A stretch of 64,000 nucleotides of DNA from Adiantum capillus-veneris (taxonomy: Eukaryota > Streptophyta > Polypodiopsida > Polypodiales > Pteridaceae): contig CM043965.1 of NCBI GenBank assembly GCA_014529385.2, forward strand, positions 65,939,190 to 66,003,189. Reading direction: 5' to 3'. Below are positions 1 through 12,212 of this stretch, piece by piece. Positions within the stretch are counted from its first letter, which is position 1. Every line of letters starts with the position of its first letter. Both the position numbers and the translations under genes were made by a program. Below the pieces are notes generated by a model. The model was not told the origin of the DNA. It saw only the letters and a program-made list of their open reading frames with translations, and did not search any database.

Positions 1-201
1 CTAAAAAGAGAAAGAAATCATTCCTATGCCAGGAGGTAAACCCAAAAGGAAAAAGGGAAAAAATTGCAGATCCCAATAGAGCATCAGTTTCATATGTAAA
101 GCCTTCTAAAGCTTATGAAAAATGACGCAAGCCATAACTTGCATTTCCCTCAACTGTAACGAGTTAACTGACCCTATCAGATCTCTTTGCATTAGAAATG
201 G

Positions 202-955
202 TTGATAGATCTTAATCTTCAACCTGGTTTCATCTGCTTGCAGGAACTCAAAGCTAAAGGATTTTCTCTAAAGGTTACTTTGCATAAAGTGGACATAGAA
301 CACAAATGGTTTTCCTCTAATCACTCTACAAGTAAAGGAGGTGTTGCTTTAAGCAATTTGAAACATGAACAACTTATCTCTGAGGTCAAGGTTGGACTTA
401 AGGGACATGGGGTACTGTCACTCTGAAAGAACCATTCAATTGCACAATAGTCAGCCTATATGCCTTGATTTTCATTTCTGAGAGGACATCTACTTGGGTT
501 GAGATAAACTCCTTCAATTCTCCTCTGCCGATCATTGGTGACTTTAACATGGTAACTTCTTTAAATGACATATTCAATGCCTTAGGCCAATTTTAATACA
601 AGGCTGTGAGAAACAAAGTTGGGAGGAGCTGACAATTAGGCATCCTTTAGTGGACACCTTTGAAAACACTGGCTTTACATGGTCCAATAAGCAACATGGC
701 AAATGTTCCAGAGCAGTTACTCTTGATAGAATGTACATGTCAATTGATTTTCTTCAATAGTATTGGATGGTGAGCTGTAAATTTGACATTGATGTCTAAT
801 CACAAACCTTTAATGTATGAGCTGCATAAAGGGGGTCAAAGTTGGCTGGCCACATTTGGATAGTTCTTTGTCTAAACTAGAATCTATTAATTCTAATGTC
901 AGAGATGATTTTGTTAGGGCTTTTAGTCGTCACAAAAATGCCTGGGATGTTTAAT
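202..955 (+). pseudogene. LINE endonuclease (APE) domain, decayed 5' part
   Basis: This is the endonuclease portion of a plant L1-type LINE ORF2, which in an intact element nicks target DNA to prime reverse transcription. An open piece at 202-426 begins just before FICLQELKAKGF, the family's CLQE motif with the catalytic glutamate. After a frame change there is IIGDFNMV at about 525-550 (the GDFN active-site motif), then GFTWSN...TLDRMY at about 670-740, and SNHKPL near 795 in place of the usual SDH-P/L. Several stops and frameshifts separate these pieces, so no protein can be made. The reverse transcriptase that should follow is found 5 kb downstream. The true 5' end is not visible. Motif order is seen directly; assignment to the L1 clade rests on family knowledge. 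Confidence 0.8.
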
Positions 956-3900
956 TAAGGACACCAATGGAGTACTTTCACACATGGCCGCCCGAGGGGA
1001 CATGATTTTTGGCTAGAATTTGACACATTTAAGGGAACATGCCCACCCGGGCATGCCCCCGATCTCTCTTCCAACAAGTACATTATAGTCATAGACTTGG
1101 AATCGGAAGGAAACGGAGATCAAGGCAAAGAACTATTGCAAAAATTTGGCAATCTCATTGTTTGGTAAGTCGATGGCCAAAAACAAAAACATACCAAAGC
1201 CATGAAAGGCATGGTGGTATGGAGAAACATGAAGCCTGCATGGAGGTTGATTTGTGATCTCACATCCTCACACACATCCTTCTACACAGGAACGTACGAG
1301 AATTTATTTACCTTACACAGAGGATGATGAAGGTCCTCAAGGCCACATTAAGGGCCGTGCAATGCAAAATACATAGTTGGCAAGGTGCTGATGGATGAGG
1401 ACAAGCAGCCAAGCAAACAATATCAATTTCTTCTTGATCAAAAGTTGTTGAATTAAGGAAACGAGAAGGCACATCAGAAGATGAATTTGCAGATGGGTAA
1501 GACTTCATCGAATGATACTGTTTTCACTTGTGTGCACGGATATCCAAGGGATAGAGCAGGTACCCTCAACTATGTTGTCTTCATGGATTTTTTGACAAGA
1601 CTTTAGGCATTGATTGTTGCCCAAGGGGTTGGTTGGACTCTATCAAGCATGGGTTGATTTCCATTATAACAAGCTTGTTACTGAGCTTGGTCAATTCCAT
1701 TTCTCTGCATGGATTGGCACGCATGATTGATTGTTCATTTCTAGAATTGCAGGAGCATATGCCTTATGCATATATGATATGTTGGCACATCATTTCAGAC
1801 AAGCATGGCTCGTGTTAAGATATAGCAAGGCTTGGCAATATTACTAAACGCATTTTATTTTTGTTTTTAAACACGCGGTGTGCAACAACCACTCATAGTC
1901 AAGCTAGGCTTGAGTGAGCAAGGATTTCATTTACAAGCACGGCTTCTCCCCCTGCATGGAAACGGCTATGGCAGGGTAGTGCTTGAAATCTCATGAAGGT
2001 CGACACAACCTGTTGCTAGCCTTAATGAAGGAGGCACAGGTACTCGACAAGGCCGACCCTTAACTGCAATTCCAAGAAGCCGTCAAGCAAGTATCTCGGG
2101 CTTGACTTCTAGGCCAGTTGTCTGTGATTAAAACAATTAGACAATGACAGGATCTACCCATTTTTGGCAAGCATGATCCTACGAGTTTTTCAAGACATCA
2201 CTGGAGCAAGGCTCCATCTACGTACGTAATCAAGTCAAGCAGGTACACGGCACATCTATTGCAAGTATTTTTCTGTTTTTCAACACATTGTACAACTCGA
2301 CAAGGTCGATTTTTGTGAATGCTCGACAAGCTTGCCTTTCTCTTGTTATGCCATTGTAAATTGGTAAGAGTATGTGTTAGCTATGAGCACCATAACAGTG
2401 CATGAGTACTTATGTGGAGCAAGGCTTCCTTTTTTATATTTGGCATAGCAGTTTCCTAAGTTTGAAATATGCTAATAGCATACCAACTTGGGGAAACTTG
2501 CCACGATGTCTGCCGCTAGCTCACTCGAGCAATAAATATGGCTAGGAGCCAAATTTAAGTGATCTTTTATTTCAAAAACTCAAGACAATTCCTGGCCACA
2601 GCAAGGCAACCAGGTTAGACACTTTCAAGTTTTCTTGTTTTTCTACATTTTAACTTTTAAGTTAGCAAATATTGCCTATTCTACAATGCAAAGTGCTTTG
2701 ACACCATTTATGAGAAGCAAAGCTTCTAACCTGTGCCACAATCCTACCATTGACTTCAAATCAACGACATTGGCACACATTTTGGGCATTCGGCAACATG
2801 AGGATATAAGCTCACAATTGACGTATGACAACGGAAAATTGTGATGTATCCATGCCCGATTGTGCAAGGCACTTTTGGTATCAACTCAGTCTGTAGGGCC
2901 GTCAATGTCACCAAGGGCTTACACCTCTACGTGCATGGCATGTCAGTGAGATTGAAAAATTCCATCTCATTACTATTTACGCTTCCGCTATACCATTAAC
3001 TACTCTGTCAAGGACAAGGTAAGTGACTGATTTCTTAAAACATTTCTTTAATTTATGTTTATTTACAGGCAAAGTGCCATACATAAGCCACTAGGAACAA
3101 TGTCATACATACTTAAGTCACCCTGGTACAGTCATGACCACATCCAAGGTAGGTGGGTCACGAAGTGACTTATGTTACCTCTTTATATGAGAGAATTGTG
3201 CAAGCACACTACTTGCACTTATAGGATAAGCTATGACACAGACATGGTCTACATTGGAGCATATGCAAGGGGCATACAACACATTAGAATAAGGGGTTTT
3301 CCTCAACCCAGTATTCTCTCTCTCTTTCCAAATTCTCTATGGGAATAATGAAACTAGGCATGATCTTTCTCTGTCAATACGGTAATAGGATGCCACCTAT
3401 TTTGGAATGGCTACAAGCCATCTGTTTGTAATCCATCAGTGATTGCTTTCAAGATTGAACAATTCTATTCAGTTGAGTACCCATCGATTTTAATGAGCAA
3501 GCAAGAGTCTTGCCATTACTAATCTTTTGGGTGTTATTTTAGCACTACACACTTTGAGTGTGAAGATCAAGTTGCATTTTTGAAAGTCTCAAACTTGTAA
3601 ATGCTTATCTCTATCACGATGTTTAGATGAAGCAAGCATTTCAGACAGCACAGCTGCTTAAAAAAACCCCAAGATTATGGATTTTTGGGTCTAGAGAAGA
3701 TCCAATCATGAATACGATTCAAACTTGAGTGGATCTTCTCTTTTATCTATAACACTAAGAGTGTCTTTACGAGTATAGTTTTGGGGTAAGACCCAGCTCG
3801 TGATTACTAAATCACTTATTAACATGTTGATGGTCAATTCTTGGAACCATCACACTTGCACTTTCAAGGAAAGAAGTCCATCAACTGCCAAGGGGGTAGT

Positions 3901-5660
3901 GGACAATTTTAGGCTTCCGAAGTCATAAGGACAAACCCAAGGGGGGTCACTGACACAGGCCAAGGATCAATAGTTAGTTGAGTAGTTTCTCTACAAAGTC
4001 TAACCAAGGGGTTCGATGATGTAGATATTAACCAAGGGGTTTGGATTGCAAAGGCAACACCCAAGGTTACATGTGTAATACTCCTTGAATTTCATCGATT
4101 TTCAATAAGTATTCCTCAGCCTTTGCAGGTGGGAAATTTGGACAGACCGTGCCTTTGACTACAGGTAAGTAAACACTATGTTCAACCTCCAAGTATGCAT
4201 ATGATTTGCATATGCTTTGCTTGACTTTTTCAAGCTGGATGAATAAACTATGTTTTCATCCATTTTTGCTCTTCAGCAAGATGACAAGGTCACGTAAGAG
4301 CCAAGAAATTTGGGTTATAGTGTCCACAATACAGTTCTGCATTCCACAGTTATGGATCCACTTGTAGGGTTTGATTTGGCACATGTTGTCACATGGGATA
4401 CAACATGGTCTAAGAACTGAAGGAGTTTGGTTTAGCCAAGGTGGAGCATGGATAATGAGGGTATCTCTCACGCACATCGCATACGTGTTTACAATTATCT
4501 CCACACCCAATTACATCTTCTACTTGAAGGATGTTCTTTTTTCAGACATCCTTACCTGAGTCATATTCCACATGTGGAGAATATGAGTCTCTGGGACTGA
4601 TACAAGCGCCGCTACTTCAATTATGTGTCACAATGATGTCCCTAGGTGCTGGTCAAATCCGTTTTCTAGACCATTTTCAGCACATCGTATCAGGAACAAT
4701 TTCAATGGCAAAAAAATGTCAGATACACAGAATGACTTCTTAAGGTTACAAGTGTTACTAAACAACATTAACGGATGGTTGTTTAGGCATATAGCAAGGC
4801 TACGTGTTGTTAATGAAAAAGTTTCATTGTTTGTACCTAGAAGTGACTTATGTTTCACCTTCTATTATGGTTCAAACGTTTCAGCAAGGCTTGCAAATGA
4901 TTGCAGTAGAAAGTATTTAGTTTTTTTAAAGATTTATTTACACTCCTTTTTCATGTGTGCTAGGAGCATCACATTCGCCATAAGTATTGGCAAGGATGAT
5001 CATGGATATATAGGTTTGGATTTGTTTTTGCTAAATGCATGCACACTAGGTGTTATGGGCCCTAGTGTTTAGCAAAGGCTGATTTGAAGCGGCCATGCGT
5101 ATTCATCAAATTCGTTGCTTATGAAGCATTCTGCACTCTATGTGCAGTATCTCTATGAGATTACTTTGGATCTACCAATCACCCCAATAGAGGTCGTGGC
5201 TTGGTTTGGGTGCTTATGAGTTAACCAAGATGGTTATGCATGTCATTGTTGATTCCTCAGCAATATAATACGACATTGTGATTCCCGTTTACCAATCATT
5301 TTCGAAGACTATATGTAAACCTTCGGGAAACACACATCAGTATTGTCAATATCCAAGGGGGTGCGTAGATTAGGGGCATTATAAAGAGTAATCTTATGCT
5401 AAAGGAAATGCACCGTGCGTACGTTAGCACCAAGCAATCCAATTAGTAAGCATTTATTGCTCTAGTTGGAGCTTCATGTATAATTATAGTTCTCAACCTT
5501 GAACACTAGTTATGATGGGGTTGTTTACTGATATGAGAAGATAACAAGTCAAGGACTTAAACTTGGTTGATGAGTTACGTCAGCAAGTTACTTTTATGAA
5601 AATTGAAAAGAGGTTCTTTTTTGGGTACATCTTAGTTGTGATAACTCATTTAGCATCCTC
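956..5660. other. Unrecognised sequence splitting the LINE
   Basis: About 4.7 kb separates the LINE endonuclease from the end of an old gypsy-like element. Only short, unconvincing open frames occur (longest about 150 codons at 4623-5072, no recognised motif). The word AGCAAGGC recurs about six times (near 1824, 2204, 2417, 2600, 4791, 4882), and CCAAGGGG-type words recur at 3885-4050. I see no paired LTRs or inverted repeats delimiting it. It is probably the decayed interior of a retroelement whose 3' end lies at 5660-6060, but that is inference. Confidence 0.4.
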
Positions 5661-5673
5661 AAGTGAGTTCTAA

Positions 5674-5907
5674 ATGGAGTCTACACGCTCTATTGTATAT
5701 GGTCCGGTTACACCAAGACAGTTGCAAAGGGACAATAATGCTAAAAATCAGGATGTTATTCATGATTTCATTGAACCTCCCATTGAACTATGTTCCAGTC
5801 ACACTTGGATACACGAAAGATGTCACGGTGGAAAACATTGGTGTTCTTATGAAGATATCACCACCTTTGTTTTCGAGGACGAAAATGATTCTCCAAGGGG
5901 GGAGTAA
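5674..5907 (+). pseudogene. C-terminal remnant of a Ty3/gypsy-like polyprotein
   Basis: A 77-codon frame contains GPVTPRQLQ and ends FEDENDSPRGE-stop. Plant Ty3/gypsy polyproteins commonly end with a GPxTR-type stretch followed by an acidic tail a few codons before the polypurine tract, and here the purine run AAGGGGGGAG overlaps the stop codon. The match is to the general style of such tails, not to a catalytic domain, so the call is tentative. Nothing upstream in frame is recognisable as integrase. Confidence 0.4.
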
Positions 5908-6062
5908 TGTCAGGACAAGGGCCGCCGTGGAGGTCAAGGACCGGGGGCCAAGGGCCGGATGCCAATGGAGACGGGATCCTAGGGGCAAGGCCTATAAAGG
6001 GAGGTTGGGTGGAGGATTAAGGCTAGGTAGTCCCAGGGTCTAACAATTTTCTCTCCTTAGGA
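5893..6062 (+). repeat. Putative polypurine tract and truncated 3' LTR
   Basis: The purine tract CAAGGGGGGAG at about 5893-5903 is followed by TAATGTCAGGACAAGG, which would start an LTR with TG at about 5908. A TATAAAGG box lies at about 5993. The sequence becomes recognisable LINE again near 6075, so the LTR would be at most about 165 bp and probably truncated. No matching 5' LTR was found near the other break at about 955. Confidence 0.35.
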
Positions 6063-6074
6063 CTTAGCCACCCT

Positions 6075-8110
6075 TGGGAACCAGTTTATCTTGAAAGAGC
6101 ATAAGGGTTTTATTAAGGGGAGATTCATTCTTGATGCTATCATAGCATTGTGGGAGGGAATGGAGTATGTAGGCGAATCAGATCAAGATTTTATTTTTTT
6201 CAAAATAGACTTTGATAAGGCCTATGACAGAATTGAATGGGAGTTCATACTTTAAAGTATTTGATATGGGTTTGGGGAGATTCTTTATCATATTTGTTCA
6301 TAATCATTTTAGGAATGCATATGCTAGAATTTCAGATAATGGTACTCTCATAGATGTTATTCCATTGCATAAATCCATAAGATAGGGTTTTCCACTCTCT
6401 CCTTTGCTCTATGCTATCTCATCTGATGCTTTGGGTTGGCTTGTCAAAGATGTTATGCAGCAGGGCAAACTCACTGCCATAGACATACTTGGCTCTATGG
6501 AACAAATGTGCCTTCAGCAGTTTGCTGATGATACCAATGCAATTGTGAGGAATGATGTACAGCCAGTGGAGAAGTTTTAGGCTTGTCTTAACACTTAATG
6601 TCTTGCAAGTGGCTTAGTTATTAACCATGCTAAAACAGGCTACATGATCTCCAAAGGGTATTGTCCTCCACTTATAACTCATGCAGGCTGCAAACAAATA
6701 GAGGAAGGTCATATTTTCAGGCCTTTAGATATTCCTATGGGATTCAATGTGCCTTTCAGCCATTGGTGGAATTGGGTACTAGAAAGGTTCAGGAAAAAAC
6801 TTTTGCTCTGGCAGAATCACCAACCTAATCTTTCTACTAGAGTCTTTGTTTTGCAAGAAGATTCCTATGGGGTGGCTCAGAAGAGGTGAACATAGTACCT
6901 AAAGTCTCTTGGAAAGTTTGTTGCAGCCCTAAAGAGCAAGGAGGACTAGGAATTTTGAACCTCCAGCAGCTAACTGCTAAGCTAGCTAGCAAATGGATAT
7001 TGAGGGCAGCTTCATCCTCTTATTTTTGGGTACTATTGATCAAAAGAAGAACCAATCAATTCCAATTGAAGGGCTACAGAGCATGGCCAAATCTTTCTCT
7101 TCAAGAATTATTAACTTCAAATGCAAACTTTATCCCTAGAGGGTATGATCTTGTTTGCAGATTTTGGAATACCTGGAATAACCAAATGGTCCACTCGTCT
7201 CCTCTAGAAGCTTGGAACTACTCTTACTGCTTTTGGCTACAAGACTCTATATGATTGGGCACTCAAAGGGTTGGGAGCTCATCAAAAAGTCTCACAAATG
7301 TTTCAAATTGGCATCAGGTACTCAAAGGGCATCTACAAGGATGGGGTCTTTCTTTCTGAAGAAGAACTCATCCAAACATTCAGTATATCTCAAGGTTGTG
7401 CAACCCTAATAACATAGAGATGTCAGATCTTCATTGATAGGGTGCAGCAATGTGTTAAGGAATGATATATCTCTACTTCTCATATATGTTCTCACATTTA
7501 TTTCTACAAAGTGGGCACTCTCAAGATCGATCCTAACCTAGTGAATAAGCTCAATCACAATGGGGCATTCACTGGTGGACTAACAAACAATGGGTATAGA
7601 TGTAAATGTGTCAAAGCAAAAAAAAAGTAGGTTTCTCAAGTGGAATTTGTCCCATATGTAAATGTCATGAGGAATATATCCTACACCTATTTATACATTG
7701 CAAATTTAATCTGCTTGCAAAGGGGAGCTGTAGAAGGCTTGTCATGTTTCGGAAACTTTGATAATTGGAGATCCCTCCTACTTGGGGAATGCAGTTTTAT
7801 GGATGTACCCTTATGGACATGTATGAGGGGAACACACTTATGGCATATCTAGTTGGAAAGAAACAAGGCCCACAATGATCAAGTACATTCTCCGGTTGCA
7901 GTTCCTTTGTCTATTGGTTTTAGAGGCATTATGAAGGATGTCCTTGGTATGGTTAGAAAAGCTTCAAGCTTGGAGGTTACAAAGATTCAAAAGCTTAGTA
8001 GATGGCAAAGATGGAGGCAAGTTATTTTCTCTATGTATGATCCCTCAAGATTATCTTTGATTCACAGATATCTTTCAACTTGATGTATCCCCTTGAATCT
8101 GGTTTTCCCT
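6075..8110 (+). pseudogene. LINE reverse transcriptase to C-terminal zinc finger, decayed
   Basis: This continues the LINE ORF2. GFIKGRFILDAI is followed by KIDFDKAYDRIEWEF (about 6203-6250), the first catalytic-aspartate block of L1-type RT, then GFPLSPLLYAISSDAL (about 6385-6440) and QFADDT (about 6518-6535), the equivalent of the YxDD box. Two open pieces (6644-6889 and 6886-7254) carry the thumb/connection region, including WKVCCSPKEQGGLGILNL, a hallmark of plant LINEs. ICPICKCHEEYILHLF...HC at about 7648-7700 is the zf-RVT zinc finger, and a short WERNKAH-like tail follows. At least six stops or frameshifts break the frame. The element is dead but motif order is complete from RT onwards. 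Confidence 0.85.
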
Positions 8111-8215
8111 TACTCTGTTTTCTTACAGACAGGATGTCCCCTATCCTTCCTTAGGGAAATTTGTAATTTCTTTTCTTTCTTAATTTATAGCAATTCCTCC
8201 CAAAAAAAAACCAAG
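8111..8215 (+). repeat. LINE 3' UTR and short poly-A tail
   Basis: Pyrimidine-rich, stop-filled sequence after the zinc finger ends in a run of nine A (about 8201-8209), as expected for a LINE 3' end. A matching target-site duplication could not be sought because the 5' end is outside the window or unclear. Confidence 0.45.
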
Positions 8216-8689
8216 TGGCAATCTCTTCCTCTTTCCCGTTATATTATAGCATAGATAGTATAGACTAAGAGGCAGTTCGCACAAGGCGGAGTTTATCCCA
8301 TCTTGTAACGGCAGCCTACCCACGCCTAGTGTTTTAACTCTACCGAAATGGGCAGAGTTCTCTCTACCCCCGTCCAGTTGAGAGTTCACACCGCAAGCAA
8401 ACAACAAAAGGACGGGGGTGCTGATGCAAGCGAAAATCCTACTGCTTGTGTGCGAAACTCCTCTAAATTGTATTAACCGTAACCTTTTCGACAACCTTCT
8501 ACGGAAATGCCTACAAAACTAGTTTCAGTACTATGTAGGGAGTACCCAATCATATTTATAAAAAAAAAATACAAAGAATCGGCAAAGATCTCCTCTAGTA
8601 AACAAAAACGAAAGAGAAGAGGTGGCGTAGGACGAGGTCGCAGGCACATGGCGACTGACAAGAGAGGCAGTCTCCTCCATTTGCATGCT

Positions 8690-8692
<3 letters not shown>

Positions 8693-8756
<64 letters not shown>

Positions 8757-8758
8757 AC
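8693..8758. repeat. (CT)n-(CA)n compound microsatellite
   Basis: About 39 bases of CT repeat run directly into about 27 bases of CA repeat. Open frames across it are translation artefacts of the dinucleotides. Confidence 0.95.
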
Positions 8759-8939
8759 GGTTGGGTAGCCTCAATCTCTATCCTGCATCTTCTCCATCCC
8801 CAATTCATGCTCGTAGCAAAAGCAAGGGAAGAGCATGCCTGCACAGTTGAAGGGTTGTCACCAGCATAGATAAAGGACGGGCAACGAAAGGCAAGAGTAG
8901 AGGCGAAAGCGTTTTTTTTAAATTAAAGAGGTGACATAA

Positions 8940-9165
8940 GTAATAGCGCGGCCACTGAGTTGATATGGTTAGACCATGTTCTATACTCAGTAGCTGCGCC
9001 AACCAATCCGTGTTTGAATCCTGCACCGAAAATTGTTGGCTGGCTGTGAGACAGTGCGAGTAAGTTGCAGAGGTATCTGGGAAGATTCTTCTCAATTGGA
9101 TATGATATGAGCCCTAGGAGGGGCCCAATCGGAGTATGAAGTTTGAACCGGCTACAGCTGAGACG
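8940..9165 (+). repeat. SINE-like sequence with tRNA-type internal promoter
   Basis: TAGCGCGGCC...GGTTAGACC (about 8943-8973) resembles a tRNA A box region and GTTTGAATCC (about 9013) resembles a B box (GGTTCRANTCC) with one change. A second B-box-like GTTTGAACCGG lies at about 9141. Spacing is longer than in a true tRNA and no cloverleaf is evident, so this is more likely a tRNA-derived SINE than a gene. Confidence 0.4.
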
Positions 9166-10340
9166 CGCTTTTCTCAATAGTGCGTTCAGGTCGCTTGTGA
9201 CTGGGTGCAGTGGGTGGAGTCACTGGCGCATCGGCGGCGTTCGGCGCTTAAGGTCCGTGTAGAGAGAGAATTTAAAGCATGTAGAGAGAGAGCAGAAGCC
9301 GTGCAAGACTTGTGACGAGGAATGGGAATGAGAGCCTGTCATGCGTCGCATCCTTGGCGTGAACTGTGACTCTGTCAATGAGTCTGTGAGAGAGAGAGGC
9401 GGATTTTGACAGGCGAGGCTCGGTCACGACTCACGACTCCCTCGGAACAGAAAGAGAGAGTGCTGACTCTGACAACGCATGGACCACATGCGCAGCGGGC
9501 CCCACAAAAACAAAAAGATGGCGGGCCATCGGCCGGACAACTGGTCGGGCACTTTGCCTGCACACGGACAGCCACCAGCCGCTTCGTAAATCTTCTCACC
9601 ACGTCACCTCCCTTGCCCCCACGTGGCACGTTCTTCCATTCTAATTTCGCCCCCCCGGGTCCCACGCTTGCCCCTCTTGTTCCCTTCAGTACCTCGAAGA
9701 CATACGAAAAGAAGAAAGGGAATTTCTCAATCCCCCCTTGGGACCCTTGAGAGCAACTCAAGCTCTAGAGTCTACATACAGACAATATACAGAAGGTAAG
9801 GAGGAGATAGAGAAAAAGACATCCTTCACTCTTTGAGAGAGAGAGACCTTGGGTTGTTCTTCTTTGCCCATGGGGGGAGAGATTCTCTTCTTCTAGCCTG
9901 CCAATTTTGTTGAAAGTATGAGCACATGAAGATGGCCGTGTAACTAAAGAGGGGTATACAAAACTTGAGCATGGCAACAATCATAATTTATTGATTTAAG
10001 TTGAATGTTCCTTCTCTTGAGATAATACCCAACCTTCTAGAACCTCCCACTCTTACACAAAACAAGACTCAATAAACAATAGCACATTAGTTGTATACAA
10101 CATATTAGCTATTGTCTATTATGAGGGCTATTGATTCAAGAGATGTAAGATTATTAAGGGCATTCTTGCAAGTTCTCTAGCTGGTAATCTACCATGTCAC
10201 TAGCCCGTTGCCTTCATATTTTTGTTGCTAAGGCCAAGCTGGCCTTGGTATCGCTTGCACCCAAAATTCTAAGTAGTGGGGTAGAACTAGCAAGGTGGCA
10301 AGAGAGAACAATAAACACATGCACATGTGCGCGCTCTTTC
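9166..10340. other. Non-coding stretch, nothing recognised
   Basis: Moderately GC-rich to about 9760, then AT-rich. Overlapping open frames on both strands at 9375-9761 are not supported by motifs. There are short GA-rich patches near 9260-9290 and 9830-9845. No gene or mobile element was identified. Confidence 0.5.
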
Positions 10341-10362
10341 TCTCTCACACACACACACACAT

Positions 10363-10396
<34 letters not shown>

Positions 10397-10456
10397 GGGG
10401 GGTGTAGAGAAAGAGAGAACGAGGGAAACAAGGGAGCAAGAGACCCTATGTTGCTT

Positions 10457-10511
<55 letters not shown>
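10341..10511. repeat. Compound microsatellite: (CA)n, (GA)n, G17, (GA)n
   Basis: CA repeat at 10346-10362, GA repeat to 10385, an uninterrupted run of 17 G (10386-10402), then a second GA repeat of about 53 bases at 10459-10511. The purine tracts all lie on the plus strand. Confidence 0.95.
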
Positions 10512-10514
<3 letters not shown>

Positions 10515-10727
10515 CATAATAGTTCCAAAATCTCCATCTTAATTTTCTCATTAAGCAAATCGATCAATTTAGGGCCACAAATTCCAAGGCATATGCAAAA
10601 CAATGAAAATGGCCATTAAAGCTACAAAATTTGGATCAAGCACTCTCACTTGGTTGGAAGAAAAAGATTTCCCGTGTCTTTGCCCATCTCTTCAAAACAC
10701 TCCATCTCTTCTTGTGTCACAAAACCC

Positions 10728-10862
10728 TCATCCCCAATCTTCAGTTCCTATAATGTCTCCTTGGTAAACTTGAAATTTAGTTATTGTAATGTCTACTTGG
10801 TAAATTCTTGGAAAACCGTCGTCCCCAATCTTCAATTCCTGTAATGTCTCCTTGGTAAACTT
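10728..10862. repeat. Short direct repeat, about 90-bp period
   Basis: The stretch TCCCCAATCTTCA(G/A)TTCCT(A/G)TAATGTCTCCTTGGTAAACTT occurs at about 10731 and 10821, with a partial copy between them. On the minus strand it keeps short open frames but no motif is recognised. Confidence 0.7.
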
Positions 10863-11590
10863 GTGCCCAGTCTTCCTGAGATCCCTAAGAGTAGGTTGTT
10901 GAGAAGCCTTCTCCATAATCTAATCACTTTCCTTTGGTAGAGGTACGACTACAAGCATGACCTTCTTTGCAACCAGTTTGTACTTTGTGTTGAGCTACCC
11001 CCCCGGGCTCTACACCCAAATATTCTTTAAACTACATGAGAAATTCGTACATGCCCACCAAATTTACCTTCACAAAGTCAATACTATCATGAGCACTAGA
11101 TTAAGAAACAACATTTAGTTTCTCCATAGTGTACACAAAAGAGAATTACTCAAAAATCCATGAGATAATTCACTTAGATCTAGCACTTCACATCCATGAA
11201 AAGCTCTCTGAACATTGCAAACATATTGCTTCTCCCATTTACATAAAATCATTATTTTTGGTAAGATATTGAACCTTTTAAAGTTAACCCCAAGAATCTC
11301 AAAGAAAGGGCCTCTTGATCATTAGCAATAGGTGAGAGCTTTTCCTTCTAAGCACCATCATAGTCTTCCTTCATGGCATAAAGAAAGTCCTACATATACA
11401 TGTACTCTTTAAACTCCTTCGTCACCTTTGGCAAAGGATGATCCCAAAGGCTATTCTTGTTCCTTGCATAGTCTACATAAACATTCAAAAATTGCACATC
11501 TCTCTTACCATCTTTGCTTCAAATTCTAGCATAAGTAGATCCATCATCCAAGACCTTGGTCTTGTAGTAGCCTTAGCCCAATGATTCCTC

Positions 11591-11704
11591 GTGAAATGAC
11601 TCTTTGATATGGTAACTATATGTTCATCATGAATCTCACATGATTTAGTGAAATGACTCTTTGATATGGTAACTATATGTTCATCATGAATCTCACATGA
11701 TTTA
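11591..11704. repeat. Exact 57-bp tandem duplication
   Basis: The unit beginning GTGAAATGACTCTTTGATAT at 11591 is repeated from 11648 without visible differences, which suggests recent duplication inside otherwise old sequence. Confidence 0.9.
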
Positions 11705-11780
11705 GTTGTCGAGGAGATTGAACACTTTCCACAATACTTTCCATTTTCTCATCTCCAAACTCCTCCTCATCAATACTATT

Positions 11781-12212
11781 CAATATGGCTTCAATCAATT
11801 GTTGGATGCTTTGTACACCCTTATCCTCACCAGTTCATTCTCTAGTTTATGTGGCATCTTTGCTTTCTCTTTATAACAACAATGATCTCATCATAAAACT
11901 ATTGCTTTACAATGTCCAAAATCTCACCCAGATTATTCCCTTATTGTCAAGAAACCTCTCCTCCAACACTTTGTTAACATCCAAAGCCAACTCAATATGG
12001 CTTCAATCAATTGTTGAATGCTTTGTACACCCTATTTCCTCACCAATTCATTCTCTAGTTTATATGGTATCGTTTGCTTCCTCTTTATAACAACAATGAT
12101 CTCATCATGAAACTATTGCTTTACAATGTCTGAAATCTCACCTTGATTATTGCACCTTATTGTTAAGAAACCTCTCCTCCAACACTTTGCTAACATCTAA
12201 AGCCAGCTCAAT
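11781..12212. repeat. 212-bp diverged tandem duplication
   Basis: The unit starting CAATATGGCTTCAATCAATT at 11781 recurs from 11993 with scattered substitutions and small indels. On the minus strand the flanking sequence retains a short acidic frame (reading EEEFGDEKMESIVES near 11710-11765), so this may be a remnant of a coding region, but no family is recognised. Confidence 0.85.

Noticed and set aside
4623-5072. 149-codon frame in the unidentified block
   Set aside because: No recognisable domain and no similarity to retroelement motifs; composition resembles its non-coding surroundings.
9375-9761. Overlapping 128- and 114-codon frames on opposite strands
   Set aside because: GC-rich sequence with few stops; both strands are open and neither has a motif.
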